64,000 nt of DNA. Origin: Rhodomicrobium sp. Az07. Its GTDB lineage: Bacteria > Pseudomonadota > Alphaproteobacteria > Rhizobiales > Rhodomicrobiaceae. Position numbers and translations under genes: made by a program. Below the pieces are notes generated by a model. That model saw only the letters and a list, made by a program, of their open reading frames with translations, was not told where the DNA came from and ran no database searches. Within the stretch, counting starts at the first letter, position 1, and every line of letters starts with the position of its first letter. The stretch is from contig NZ_JAHFZG010000012.1 in the NCBI RefSeq assembly GCF_018619475.1, positions 1 through 64,000 of the forward strand, given 5' to 3'. Below, piece after piece: positions 56,510 to 64,000 of the stretch.

Positions 56510-58465
56510 TCAGTCTTCCGGAGAGCGCAGGACGCCATATTTCGCAAGCCGCACATACAGCGTCGAGCGCGCGATGCCCAAACGGCGCGCAGCTTCGGTG
56601 AGATTGCCGGCGCATGCTTCGACCTCGGCGAGGATAGTCGCGCGCTCGGGCGTCTTTGTCCCGCGCCGCGCCGGAAGGATGGCGGGCGCTTTCGGTGCTA
56701 CTGCCGGGACCGCGCATGCCGCAGGGGAAGCCTTGTCGCACAGGCGCATTTCGAGCGGGAGATGCTCGACGTCGATCCGGTCGGTTTCGCAAAGCGCAAG
56801 GATGGCGTCGATCACGTTGCGCAACTCTCGGACATTGCCCGGCCAACTGTAATGGCGAAGCAACATCAAGGCATCGTTTGTAAAAGAGGGCGTTGCGCGA
56901 CCCAGCCGCGCTGCCGTTCTCGCGGCGAAGCGCTCGGCGAGGACAAGCACATCGTCGCCGCGTTCGCGCAGCGGCGGGATACGAAGGCGCGCGGCGGCGA
57001 TCCGATAGAACAGGTCGCGCCGGAAGCGCCCGGCCCCCACCTCGTCCATGAGGTCGCGGTTCGTCATGGACACGAGCCGGATCGACACGGGGCGGCCTTC
57101 GTGATCGCCGACGCGATACACGATCCCGTCTTCCAGCACGCGAAGCAGATAGGATTGCAGGTCCATCGGCATCTCGCCGATTTCGTCGAGGCAGAGGATG
57201 CCGCCGTCGGCCTTCTCGATCTTGCCCGCCCTGCCGTTGCCGTCCGCGCCCGTGAACGCACCCTTCACGTAGCCGAACAACTCGCTCGCGATGAGATCGC
57301 GCGCCATACCGCCGCAGTTCACCGGCACGAACGGGCCGCTCGCGCATGCGCTTGCCGCCTTGATGGCGCGTGCGAACAACTCCTTGCCGACGCCCGTTTC
57401 GCCCTCGATGAGCACCGGCAGCGGGTTCGCGGCGAGCTTCCGCGCGCGGTCGCGAATATCGCGCATCACGGCGCTTTCACCCACGATGTCGTCGAACGCA
57501 TCGGCGGCGGGCTTCGGCGCACGGGCGATGGCCGGGCTCGCGGGCAGGCTTCGCTTGCCGAGCAGCACGATCAGGCAACCGGCGACCTCGCCATCGTTCT
57601 TCACGATTTCGAGGCCAGCATTGGGGAACCGGTCGCGGCAGTTACGCTCCCAGGCTTCGGCGGAAGCGGAGCCGATGATGCGACGGAGCATTCGGGGCAA
57701 ATCGTCGGGGGAAGCCGAATCGATCTTGCGCATCGCCGTTTCGGTGGAATGCACCAGATAGCCTCGCCGGTCGATCACAAGGATGTCTTCGCTGAGCCAT
57801 GTCGAGCGCTTGGAAAGCAGATGACGCAGCAGGATCTCGTGATCGAGCTTCGCCGCCTTTTCGAGCGTCGCCTCGATCTCGCGACCGATGGCAGCGGCCA
57901 ACGCCATGCTTTGCGGATTGAAGGTCGCCACGGGGCCGGAAATGTCCACCGCGCCGAGGAGTTCGCCGTCAATCGGATGACGCACGGGAGCCGCGGCGCA
58001 ACTCCAGCGCTGGACATCCTCGCAGAAATGCTCCGCCCCCGTCACCTGAACCGGGCGCTGTTCGGCGAGCGCGGTGCCGATGGCGTTCGTGCCGATTGCG
58101 CCCTCCTGCCACCCTCCGCCGGTCTGAAGCGCGTTGCCCTTGCCCTGTTCGACCACGCGGCCGTCTCCCGCCGTTTCGAGGACGAAGCCTGTTCGATCCG
58201 CGAGGATCATCATGCTTGCGGCGTCGCGAAGCATCTCGTTCGAGCGTTCGAGCGCCGGGTGCGACGCTGCGAGAAAGGACGCATTCAGCGAGCGCCTCCG
58301 AAAGATCTCTGGTTCGTCTGCGAGGGGAGCGCGCGCCAGGGCGGTTCCCACACCAAAGGACCGCGACCGCTCCCAGGAGGCGGCGATGGCGCGCGGCAGA
58401 AGGCGCGCCTTGCGACCGTGTTGCTGAAATTCCTCCCATGCCAAGCGTATCGCGCGCTGATTCAT
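56510..58465 (-). CDS. acxR: Sigma-54-dependent transcriptional activator (AcoR/AcxR-type)
   Basis: 651 aa from the ATG at 58465. It has an N-terminal GAF-type sensor region (about 70-250), an AAA+ domain with Walker A GETGVGKELFARAIKAA, GAFTGA-loop GYVKGAFTGADGNG and Walker B GGILCLDEIGEM, and a C-terminal Fis-type HTH (LTEAARRLGIARSTLYVRL). It stands directly upstream of acxABC on the same strand, so it very probably activates the -24/-12 promoter, perhaps sensing acetone or a related ligand. Confidence 0.9.
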   Translation of the reverse strand: MNQRAIRLAWEEFQQHGRKARLLPRAIAASWERSRSFGVGTALARAPLADEPEIFRRRSLNASFLAASHPALERSNEMLRDAASMMILADRTGFVLETAGDGRVVEQGKGNALQTGGGWQEGAIGTNAIGTALAEQRPVQVTGAEHFCEDVQRWSCAAAPVRHPIDGELLGAVDISGPVATFNPQSMALAAAIGREIEATLEKAAKLDHEILLRHLLSKRSTWLSEDILVIDRRGYLVHSTETAMRKIDSASPDDLPRMLRRIIGSASAEAWERNCRDRFPNAGLEIVKNDGEVAGCLIVLLGKRSLPASPAIARAPKPAADAFDDIVGESAVMRDIRDRARKLAANPLPVLIEGETGVGKELFARAIKAASACASGPFVPVNCGGMARDLIASELFGYVKGAFTGADGNGRAGKIEKADGGILCLDEIGEMPMDLQSYLLRVLEDGIVYRVGDHEGRPVSIRLVSMTNRDLMDEVGAGRFRRDLFYRIAAARLRIPPLRERGDDVLVLAERFAARTAARLGRATPSFTNDALMLLRHYSWPGNVRELRNVIDAILALCETDRIDVEHLPLEMRLCDKASPAACAVPAVAPKAPAILPARRGTKTPERATILAEVEACAGNLTEAARRLGIARSTLYVRLAKYGVLRSPED

Positions 58466-58817
58466 GACCCTGTCTCCCGGCGGGGCGAACGGTTGTCCTT
58501 CAGGCAGGGACGCTCTCGTCAGCGGAGCACATATCGACAAGCAACTCGCGGCGCGGAAGAAAAATGCTCACGTCGCTCTTGTCTCGGGATCTTTTCGATT
58601 CCGAAGTCCCTTTGCGTTTCCTGCAGGCGGACTTCTTTCTGGTCCGCTTCAACTAAAGAGTATGGCGAGCAGTCTTATTACGCAAGCCCGGCGGCTAAAG
58701 CGATTTTCGAACGCAAGGCCGACACTTCGACCGACCTTCTGGGGAAACAGGCAACGGCGCTCAAACGAAAAGAGGCGCTCTTGAGCTTCTCTCGGCGTCA
58801 AACTCGGTTGGTTCAGG
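58466..58817. other. Intergenic region upstream of acxR
   Basis: No gene supported. It holds a weak inverted repeat (58627-58632 with 58642-58647) and the end of the uptake module. No sigma-54 motif was seen in front of acxR, so it probably has a sigma-70 promoter. Confidence 0.4.
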
Positions 58818-59630
58818 CTATGAGCGCGACCGTCTCTTCGGCACGCGGACAAAAGTTCGATGCCCGTTCGGTAGATCGAAGCATTCCACGTCCACATGGT
58901 AAAGCTCTCGAATGGCCTCCACCGTCAGAATGTGCCGTGGCGTTCCGTCCGCTTCGATGCGACCCCGCTCCAACAGCGCTATGCGGCTCGATATCTCCAT
59001 CGCGAAATGAGGATCATGCGTGCTCATGAGGATCGCGCGACCGTCGGCAGCGAGATCCCGAAGGCGATCCGCGACGATTGCCTGATAGCCATAATCGAGT
59101 CCCGACATGGGCTCATCAAGCACGAGCACGCGCGGCTCTTGAGCCAGAGCGCGAGCGATCAGCGTGAGTTGACGCTCGCCTCCCGAAATCTCCGTGTAAA
59201 CGCGATCCGCCAGGAAGGCGATGCCGATTCGGTCCAGAACCTCAGCAACCATTTCCCGATCTCTGGCGCTCGCGGATCGGAACGCGCCGCTGTCCGGAAG
59301 CCGCCCCATCAGGACGACATCGCGGACCGTGTACGGGAACGGCGCAGCGTGAACTTGCGGAACATAGGCGATGCGCTTTGCGATTTCCCGGCGGGAAAGC
59401 CGCTGGAGTGGCACAGCCTCGGTCAGCACCTCACCCGCCGACGGAACGGCTAACCCCAGCACCACGCGGAGCAGCGTACTTTTTCCGGCCCCGTTTGCTC
59501 CAAGCAATGAGACGATCTCGCCCGCGCCGATGCCGAGGCTTGCGCGTTTGAGCACCTCACGTCCGGCATACCGGAAACAGACGTCTCGCGCCTCCAGAAG
59601 CAGCGGCGCTTCGCCCTGCGCTCCGTTCAT
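58818..59630 (-). CDS. Iron-siderophore-type ABC transporter ATP-binding protein
   Basis: The 270-aa ATPase (start ATG 59630, CAGAGG site) has Walker A GANGAGKSTLL, Q-loop VPQVHAAPF, signature ISGGERQLTLIARALAQEP and Walker B VLVLDEPMSGLDYG. It is of the FecE/BtuD class. It follows the permease gene by 11 bp and completes a five-gene uptake set with the TonB receptor. Confidence 0.92.
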   Translation of the reverse strand: MNGAQGEAPLLLEARDVCFRYAGREVLKRASLGIGAGEIVSLLGANGAGKSTLLRVVLGLAVPSAGEVLTEAVPLQRLSRREIAKRIAYVPQVHAAPFPYTVRDVVLMGRLPDSGAFRSASARDREMVAEVLDRIGIAFLADRVYTEISGGERQLTLIARALAQEPRVLVLDEPMSGLDYGYQAIVADRLRDLAADGRAILMSTHDPHFAMEISSRIALLERGRIEADGTPRHILTVEAIRELYHVDVECFDLPNGHRTFVRVPKRRSRS

Positions 59631-59641
59631 CCTCTGGTCTT

Positions 59642-60652
59642 TCACGCCCACGCTCTCCGGGCTCGGTGAAGCACAAGCATGAAGGCCGGGATGCCAAGCA
59701 ATTCGGTAATGATCCCGATCGGGATTTCGGCAGTGGTCAGCATCCGGGCGATGGCGTCTGCGAAAAGCAGGAACATCGCGCCGATCATGGCGCTGAGCGG
59801 CAACAACACGCTGTTCAGCGGTCCGACGACAAGGCGCGCGAAATGCGGAACGACGAGACCAACCCATCCGATCATGCCCACGAGTGACACCGAAAGCGCG
59901 GAAATGAGCGTCGCCATGGCTATGACCGCGTATCGCACGCGTGTGACGGGAACGCCGAGCGAGCGCGCTTCGTCGTCGCCCATTGAGAGAGCGTCGAGCG
60001 CGCGACCGCTCATTGTCAGGCCCACCACGCCGACGAGGATCGGCACCGCCGCATAGCCGACTTCGTGCAGTTCCACCGACCCAAGGCTTCCCATCAGCCA
60101 ATACACGATTGCCGGTAACTGGTTGTAGGGGTCGGCTGTGTACTTGACGATGGATAGCATCGCCGTGAACAGCGCGCCGCTGATGATGCCGCCGAGCACG
60201 AGCGCGATGGTCGAGCCGCGGCCGAGTAGGTTCGCGATGACGACGCCAAAGCTCACTGCCGTCAGTGCCATCGCGAAGGCGAGCGACTGCACCAGCACCC
60301 AGTTACCAGAGATAAGCATGCCGAGTGCCGCCCCGAAACTTGCGCCTCCGAGCACGCCAAGCACACCCGGCGAAACGAGTGGATTGCGGAAGATTGCCTG
60401 AAACGCTGCGCCCGACGACGCGAGCGCCGCGCCGATCAAAAGGGCCGCCATGACACGCGGCAACCGGATTTCAACGATCAGATTATGAAGCAAGTCATAG
60501 CGGTCGGGCGGCATGGCATGCAATCCGACGCTGGCCAGGGCAAAGGCCCAGACATCTCCGATACCGATGGGATAGCGACCGATGGTCAGCGAAATGGCGG
60601 TGGCGAGCGTAAGCCCCACCGCCATCAATACGAAAGGCTTCTGTTTCACCAT
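59642..60652 (-). CDS. FecCD-family ABC transporter permease
   Basis: The 336-aa inner-membrane permease has 9-10 hydrophobic segments and FecCD landmarks: LPRVMAALLIGAALASSGAAFQAIFRNPLVSPGVLGVLGGASFGA in the N-terminal half and GMIGWVGLVVPHFARLVVGP (the ATPase-coupling loop) in the C-terminal half. It probably forms the homodimeric channel. 4 bp separate it from the binding-protein gene. Confidence 0.93.
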   Translation of the reverse strand: MVKQKPFVLMAVGLTLATAISLTIGRYPIGIGDVWAFALASVGLHAMPPDRYDLLHNLIVEIRLPRVMAALLIGAALASSGAAFQAIFRNPLVSPGVLGVLGGASFGAALGMLISGNWVLVQSLAFAMALTAVSFGVVIANLLGRGSTIALVLGGIISGALFTAMLSIVKYTADPYNQLPAIVYWLMGSLGSVELHEVGYAAVPILVGVVGLTMSGRALDALSMGDDEARSLGVPVTRVRYAVIAMATLISALSVSLVGMIGWVGLVVPHFARLVVGPLNSVLLPLSAMIGAMFLLFADAIARMLTTAEIPIGIITELLGIPAFMLVLHRARRAWA

Positions 60653-60656
60653 TGCG

Positions 60657-61715
60657 TCAGTTCAGGACAGCGTCGACGTCTGCCTCAGAAAGTTCGACGC
60701 CGATGAACAGCTTGTAGAACGCCTTGGTTTCGCTGCGCAGGTCGAATGGGTAGCGCTCGGGGTAGAACATGTTCGCCAGCCACTGGATGCCAAGCGCACG
60801 CATGAAGCTCGGCGGCCGGTCGAGCCAGTTGAACGGCTTGTTCGGAACCACGACGATGCGGCCATCCTTTACAGCCTTGACGTTGCGCCAGTTCGGGTTG
60901 TCCGCAACGGACGCCGCGAAAGCTCGGTCCTGCGACAGGATCAATGCCGGCTGGTACCCGACGATCTGCTCAAGACTGACCCTTTCCATGCCCATATGCG
61001 TGGTCTGCTGACAGCGATGCACGATGTTGCCAGCGGCGAGGATGACCGGTTCCACATGGAAGGAAGTATCGCACTCGGTCGCGAGGCCATCCGGCGATTC
61101 CGCGTAATAGACCTTGATCCGCTGATCCTGAGGCACGGAACCAACCGCAGCGGCGACGCGGCTCATCGCTCCGCTTATATAGGATGCAAGCTCATTCGCC
61201 CGCTCCTGCCGCCCGAGAAGCTCGCCGAGATATTTGAATGCGGCGGGGTAATCCTCAAGCTTGTCGACGTTGAGGAAAACAACGGGAAGACCGAGTTTGG
61301 CGAAACGCGCTTCGACGCGGCCCACATCGTTGGAGCTATTGGCCCAGGCGATGACGATGTCAGGCTTGAGCGCGAGGATTTCCTCGGGATTGACCTGACG
61401 TCCCATTCCGATCGTGCCGCCCAAGACCGGCAGGTTTGCCGTCTCTGGCCGCATTAAGCGCCGCTGTTCCGCAGTCATGTTGAGGTTCAGGCCAGCGACC
61501 GTGTCCGGCGCGATGGCATAAAGAACGTAGGTGGTCGGCGGCGTCGAACTGTAAATCTTCCGGATTTCGGCCGGGACGACGACCTTGCGGCCGATCATGT
61601 CGGTGATCTCGCGGGTCTTTGTCTCGGCGGCAAGGTTCCCGACTGACATGGCGGTAGCGAGCAGCACGGCGAGCAATATAAGAGCGGCGCGAGCCGCAAG
61701 GAGCGTTCTCATCAT
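60657..61715 (-). CDS. Periplasmic substrate-binding protein of iron/cobalamin ABC type
   Basis: The 352-aa protein has a signal peptide (MMRTLLAARAALILLAVLL...NLAAE) and the class III binding fold: ITDMIGRKVVVPAEIRKIY, NPEEILALKPDIVIAWANSS and VDKLEDYPAAFKYLGELLGR. The ligand (iron chelate, cobalamin or other metallophore) cannot be told. It lies between the permease and the LLM oxidoreductase. Confidence 0.9.
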   Translation of the reverse strand: MMRTLLAARAALILLAVLLATAMSVGNLAAETKTREITDMIGRKVVVPAEIRKIYSSTPPTTYVLYAIAPDTVAGLNLNMTAEQRRLMRPETANLPVLGGTIGMGRQVNPEEILALKPDIVIAWANSSNDVGRVEARFAKLGLPVVFLNVDKLEDYPAAFKYLGELLGRQERANELASYISGAMSRVAAAVGSVPQDQRIKVYYAESPDGLATECDTSFHVEPVILAAGNIVHRCQQTTHMGMERVSLEQIVGYQPALILSQDRAFAASVADNPNWRNVKAVKDGRIVVVPNKPFNWLDRPPSFMRALGIQWLANMFYPERYPFDLRSETKAFYKLFIGVELSEADVDAVLN

Positions 61716-61725
61716 GGCTTCCCTG

Positions 61726-62700
61726 TCAGCTCGGCAGGCCGGGCTTGATGCGTTCAGCGTAGTCGTCGAGCGACGTCAGCCATTTCTGCGGGTCGAGAGA
61801 TACCGGCTTCAGAAGCAGGCTGTGCATGCCGGTCAGCTCCTGAAGGCGGGCGATCTTGTCCTGCACTTCGCAGTAACTGCCGATCAGCGAGCGTTCGACG
61901 ATCGTGTCTGTGTCGATCCCCGGCCCCTGCGGGTTCTGCGCCGCGAAGACGCCCCGCACGCGGTCGGCGAAGCGCGCGATGAATGGCAGCGCCTCTGCCA
62001 CCGCTTCCTCGCGCGTCGGTGCGGCATAGTAGAAGCGCGCCACGGTCATCTTCGGATCCTTGTCGGGCGAGGCCTCGCGGTATGTTTCCACGATGCGCAC
62101 GAGGCGCTCCAACGGGAACGGCGAGCCGCCCATCACGCTGTAGCCCCGCTCGGCGGCGAGCCTGATCGTCGCCTCGGTCGTCGTGGCCACGTAGATCGGG
62201 ACCGGCTGCTGGATCGGGCGCGGGGCGAGCGACACGTCCTCGCAGGAATAATACTGCCCGGAGAAGGTGACGCTTTCCTCATAGAACAGGCGCTCGATCA
62301 GTTCGATGCTCTCCATCGTCATGTCGCGCGAGACGTTCGTGTCGACATGGAAATGCCGGTTCTGCGCCGGGAACGGACCGCCTTTCGCCACGCCGAAGTC
62401 GAACCGGCCACCGGACAGGATGTCGATGGTGGCCACGTCCTCCGCCACCTGGATCGGGTTGCGGAAGGCGAGCAGCACCGCCGCCGAGCCGATCCTTATC
62501 CGCGAGGTGACGCCCGCGAGATAGGCAAGCAGCGGCAGGATGGATGGGCTCGCCGAGGCCGGGTTGAAGTGATGCTCCGCAACCCACGCCTCCTCGAAGC
62601 CAAGCGCCTCCGCCTTTTTTACAAGTGCGGTCTGGTCGTCGAAACAGCGCCGATAATCGCCCAGCGGGTTTTCATAGACGCAGAAGATGCCGGTTCGCAT
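61726..62700 (-). CDS. LLM class flavin-dependent oxidoreductase
   Basis: The 324-aa luciferase-like TIM-barrel monooxygenase has WVAEHHFNP (residues about 38-46), FRNPIQVAEDVATIDILSGGRFDFGVAKGG and VSRDMTMESIELIERLFYEE. It uses reduced flavin (FMNH2) and O2; the substrate is unknown. It is embedded in an uptake operon between the TonB receptor and the binding-protein gene, which suggests it modifies the imported ligand. Confidence 0.88.
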   Translation of the reverse strand: MRTGIFCVYENPLGDYRRCFDDQTALVKKAEALGFEEAWVAEHHFNPASASPSILPLLAYLAGVTSRIRIGSAAVLLAFRNPIQVAEDVATIDILSGGRFDFGVAKGGPFPAQNRHFHVDTNVSRDMTMESIELIERLFYEESVTFSGQYYSCEDVSLAPRPIQQPVPIYVATTTEATIRLAAERGYSVMGGSPFPLERLVRIVETYREASPDKDPKMTVARFYYAAPTREEAVAEALPFIARFADRVRGVFAAQNPQGPGIDTDTIVERSLIGSYCEVQDKIARLQELTGMHSLLLKPVSLDPQKWLTSLDDYAERIKPGLPS

Positions 62701-62707
62701 GTCTGCC

Positions 62708-64000
62708 TCAATACTTCACGGAGAATTCGAGGCCGTAGGTCGCGCCGATGGCCTGATAACCACGGATGGTAGCGTATTCCTCGTCAGTGATGTTACGACC
62801 GAAGGCAGTGACCTTGGATTCGTAATCGCCGAAGCGGAATTTCCGGCCGATATTCAGATCGACGACCGTGTAGTTACCGACATCGTAATAGACGCCAGCC
62901 ACCGATTCCTTGAAGTTCGACTTGTAGGGCGAGACGTAATTGGCGGAAATCGTGCCGAAATACGGTCCCCATTCCTCCGTCAGCGTGACATTGACGATAT
63001 CGCGGGGCTTGATGCTGGCGTAGTAGATATTATCCGAGCTTTCGGCCACCGTCAGATGCGTCCATCCCGCCGAGTAGGTCAGCTTGCCCGGCCAGAACTC
63101 GGCCAAGAGCGTGCCCTTTACCGCAAGCTCGACGCCCGCGCGATGCGTGTCGCTCTCGCCCCAGATGGGGACCGAATAGCCGTTTACCGTTTTGTACTTG
63201 ACCGGAACCTTCTCGTTTTCAACCTGCGTGTCGAAATAGGTCAACGTCGGGATGAAATATTCCGCCGCGCGAGCAGCGATGGCCAATTCCCACTTGTCCT
63301 GCTTTTCTGGAGACAACTCCACGCCATCCATGGCGATGTCGGAGACGCCCCCCTGTTCGGCATGGGAGTAGCGCCCCGACACCGTCACGTTCGGAATGAC
63401 CACGAAGCTCGCTCCGGTGCTGTAGCTCGTGGCGAGTGGCAATTCTCGGTCGTGGAAATAGCTGAGTGACTTCAACCCGGAGGCCGTCGCTTCGGTGTAG
63501 AGTTCAATGCCCGTGTCGATGGTGTGATCGTCGACGCGCGCGCTGGCGTCGAGCGTCAGCCTGTCGTTGAAGAACTTCTGCTCCACATTGGCATACGCGC
63601 TGAGGGTCTCCTCCTCCCGCTCGTAGCCGGACCAGAACATTTCACCGTAAGGCGAGTGCCAATGCACGTAATGCCCACCGACTTCAAGCATGGTCGTATC
63701 GAGCTTGATGCGGTGGCGCAGATTGACCGTTTCGGTCTGATCGACCTCGTGATTTTTGGTGGTGGCCTTGCCCGAATAATAGGCCATCACGTTGTCTTGC
63801 GTGACCTCATTCATCGACACGGTCAGCAGCGTCGTGTTGGCGCCGTCCCAGGCAAGACGCGAATTCGAGGTGATGAACAGCGTGTTGATGGGATCGTAAG
63901 ACCACTTCTGATCCGACAGGCTGGAGATGTCCGTGCGTTGAAAGCCAAACGCCGAATGATCCTTGTAGATCATCGTCTCCGTGAAGAAACCGCCGTAGCC
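62708..64000 (-). CDS. TonB-dependent receptor, C-terminal part
   Basis: 430 codons of beta-barrel run off the window end; the frame is open at 64000, with no start. Features are alternating aromatic strands, RVDDHTIDTGIELYTEATA, NVTVSGRYSHAEQGG and a C-terminal strand GATYGLEFSVKY ending in an aromatic residue, as in outer-membrane TonB receptors. The plug domain and TonB box are outside the window. It heads the uptake operon shared with the LLM enzyme and the ABC genes. Confidence 0.9.
   Translation of the reverse strand, partial: GYGGFFTETMIYKDHSAFGFQRTDISSLSDQKWSYDPINTLFITSNSRLAWDGANTTLLTVSMNEVTQDNVMAYYSGKATTKNHEVDQTETVNLRHRIKLDTTMLEVGGHYVHWHSPYGEMFWSGYEREEETLSAYANVEQKFFNDRLTLDASARVDDHTIDTGIELYTEATASGLKSLSYFHDRELPLATSYSTGASFVVIPNVTVSGRYSHAEQGGVSDIAMDGVELSPEKQDKWELAIAARAAEYFIPTLTYFDTQVENEKVPVKYKTVNGYSVPIWGESDTHRAGVELAVKGTLLAEFWPGKLTYSAGWTHLTVAESSDNIYYASIKPRDIVNVTLTEEWGPYFGTISANYVSPYKSNFKESVAGVYYDVGNYTVVDLNIGRKFRFGDYESKVTAFGRNITDEEYATIRGYQAIGATYGLEFSVKY

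Overview
The window is one chromosomal stretch of a GC-rich alphaproteobacterium, most likely Hyphomicrobiales. Support for this comes from an rcdA-family gene, the rimP-nusA-rnpM-infB operon, an IalB-type exported protein, an Omp25/RopB-like porin, FNR/FixK and EcfG (general stress response) type promoter motifs, and a three-subunit acetone carboxylase. A Rhodomicrobium-like organism is only a guess. The first bases are the truncated end of an IS5-family element. The rest is mostly core genome with small accessory patches.

Region by region. 1-1350: IS end, a 101-aa gene behind an EcfG-like promoter, a 66-bp MITE-like inverted repeat flanked by CTAG, and a 65-aa microprotein behind a perfect FNR/FixK box. 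1594-6516: fmt, a DUF1223 thioredoxin-like protein, an EVE protein, coaBC-dut, and a GNAT acetyltransferase. 6540-7054: a gene graveyard with an eroded mntR. 7055-9337: a DUF4112 protein, then a minus-strand stress operon (small disordered protein, baeRF release-factor homologue, HPF-like ribosome hibernation factor). 9658-12892: dusA, a TauE/SafE permease, msrP. 12935-19764 (minus): a large 7TM protein with degenerate GGDEF and EAL domains, a RimJ-like acetyltransferase, an M16 peptidase, thrC. 20081-22932: an ialB homologue, a small secreted protein, msrQ (separated from msrP), ppk2. 23058-28992 (minus): infB, rnpM/ylxR, nusA, rimP. 29198-34867: a quinone oxidoreductase, an orphan terminator (possible sRNA), an rcdA-like gene, an AhpD-fold protein without its cysteines, a low-GC orphan, polA and tRNA-Arg(CCG).

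34898-40963: aguB and aguA (agmatine to putrescine), a large exported protein with a papain/NlpC-like Cys...His pattern, and kup. 40970-44511: a zinc metallopeptidase, a receiver-only response regulator, a lipid kinase and a metallophosphoesterase. 44579-46579: a compact stress island (DUF1328 protein, a small acidic protein, an SDR with a disordered N-terminal extension, a Pro/Gly-rich protein) with EcfG-like promoters. 46670-50673: an XRE/MmyB regulator divergent from an aldo-keto reductase, map, and a porin-like protein. 51122-58465 (minus): acetone carboxylase acxABC and its sigma-54 activator, with a well-formed -24/-12 promoter and helically phased upstream repeats. 58818-64000 (minus): a metallophore-type uptake module (TonB receptor, LLM flavin oxidoreductase, binding protein, permease, ATPase) that runs off the window.

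The most interesting points are the EcfG-like promoters in front of small stress genes, the FNR-boxed microprotein, the acetone carboxylase control region, the TonB/ABC/flavin-oxidoreductase module and the degenerate c-di-GMP protein. Annotation is by reading motifs and from knowledge of the families. No database search was run.
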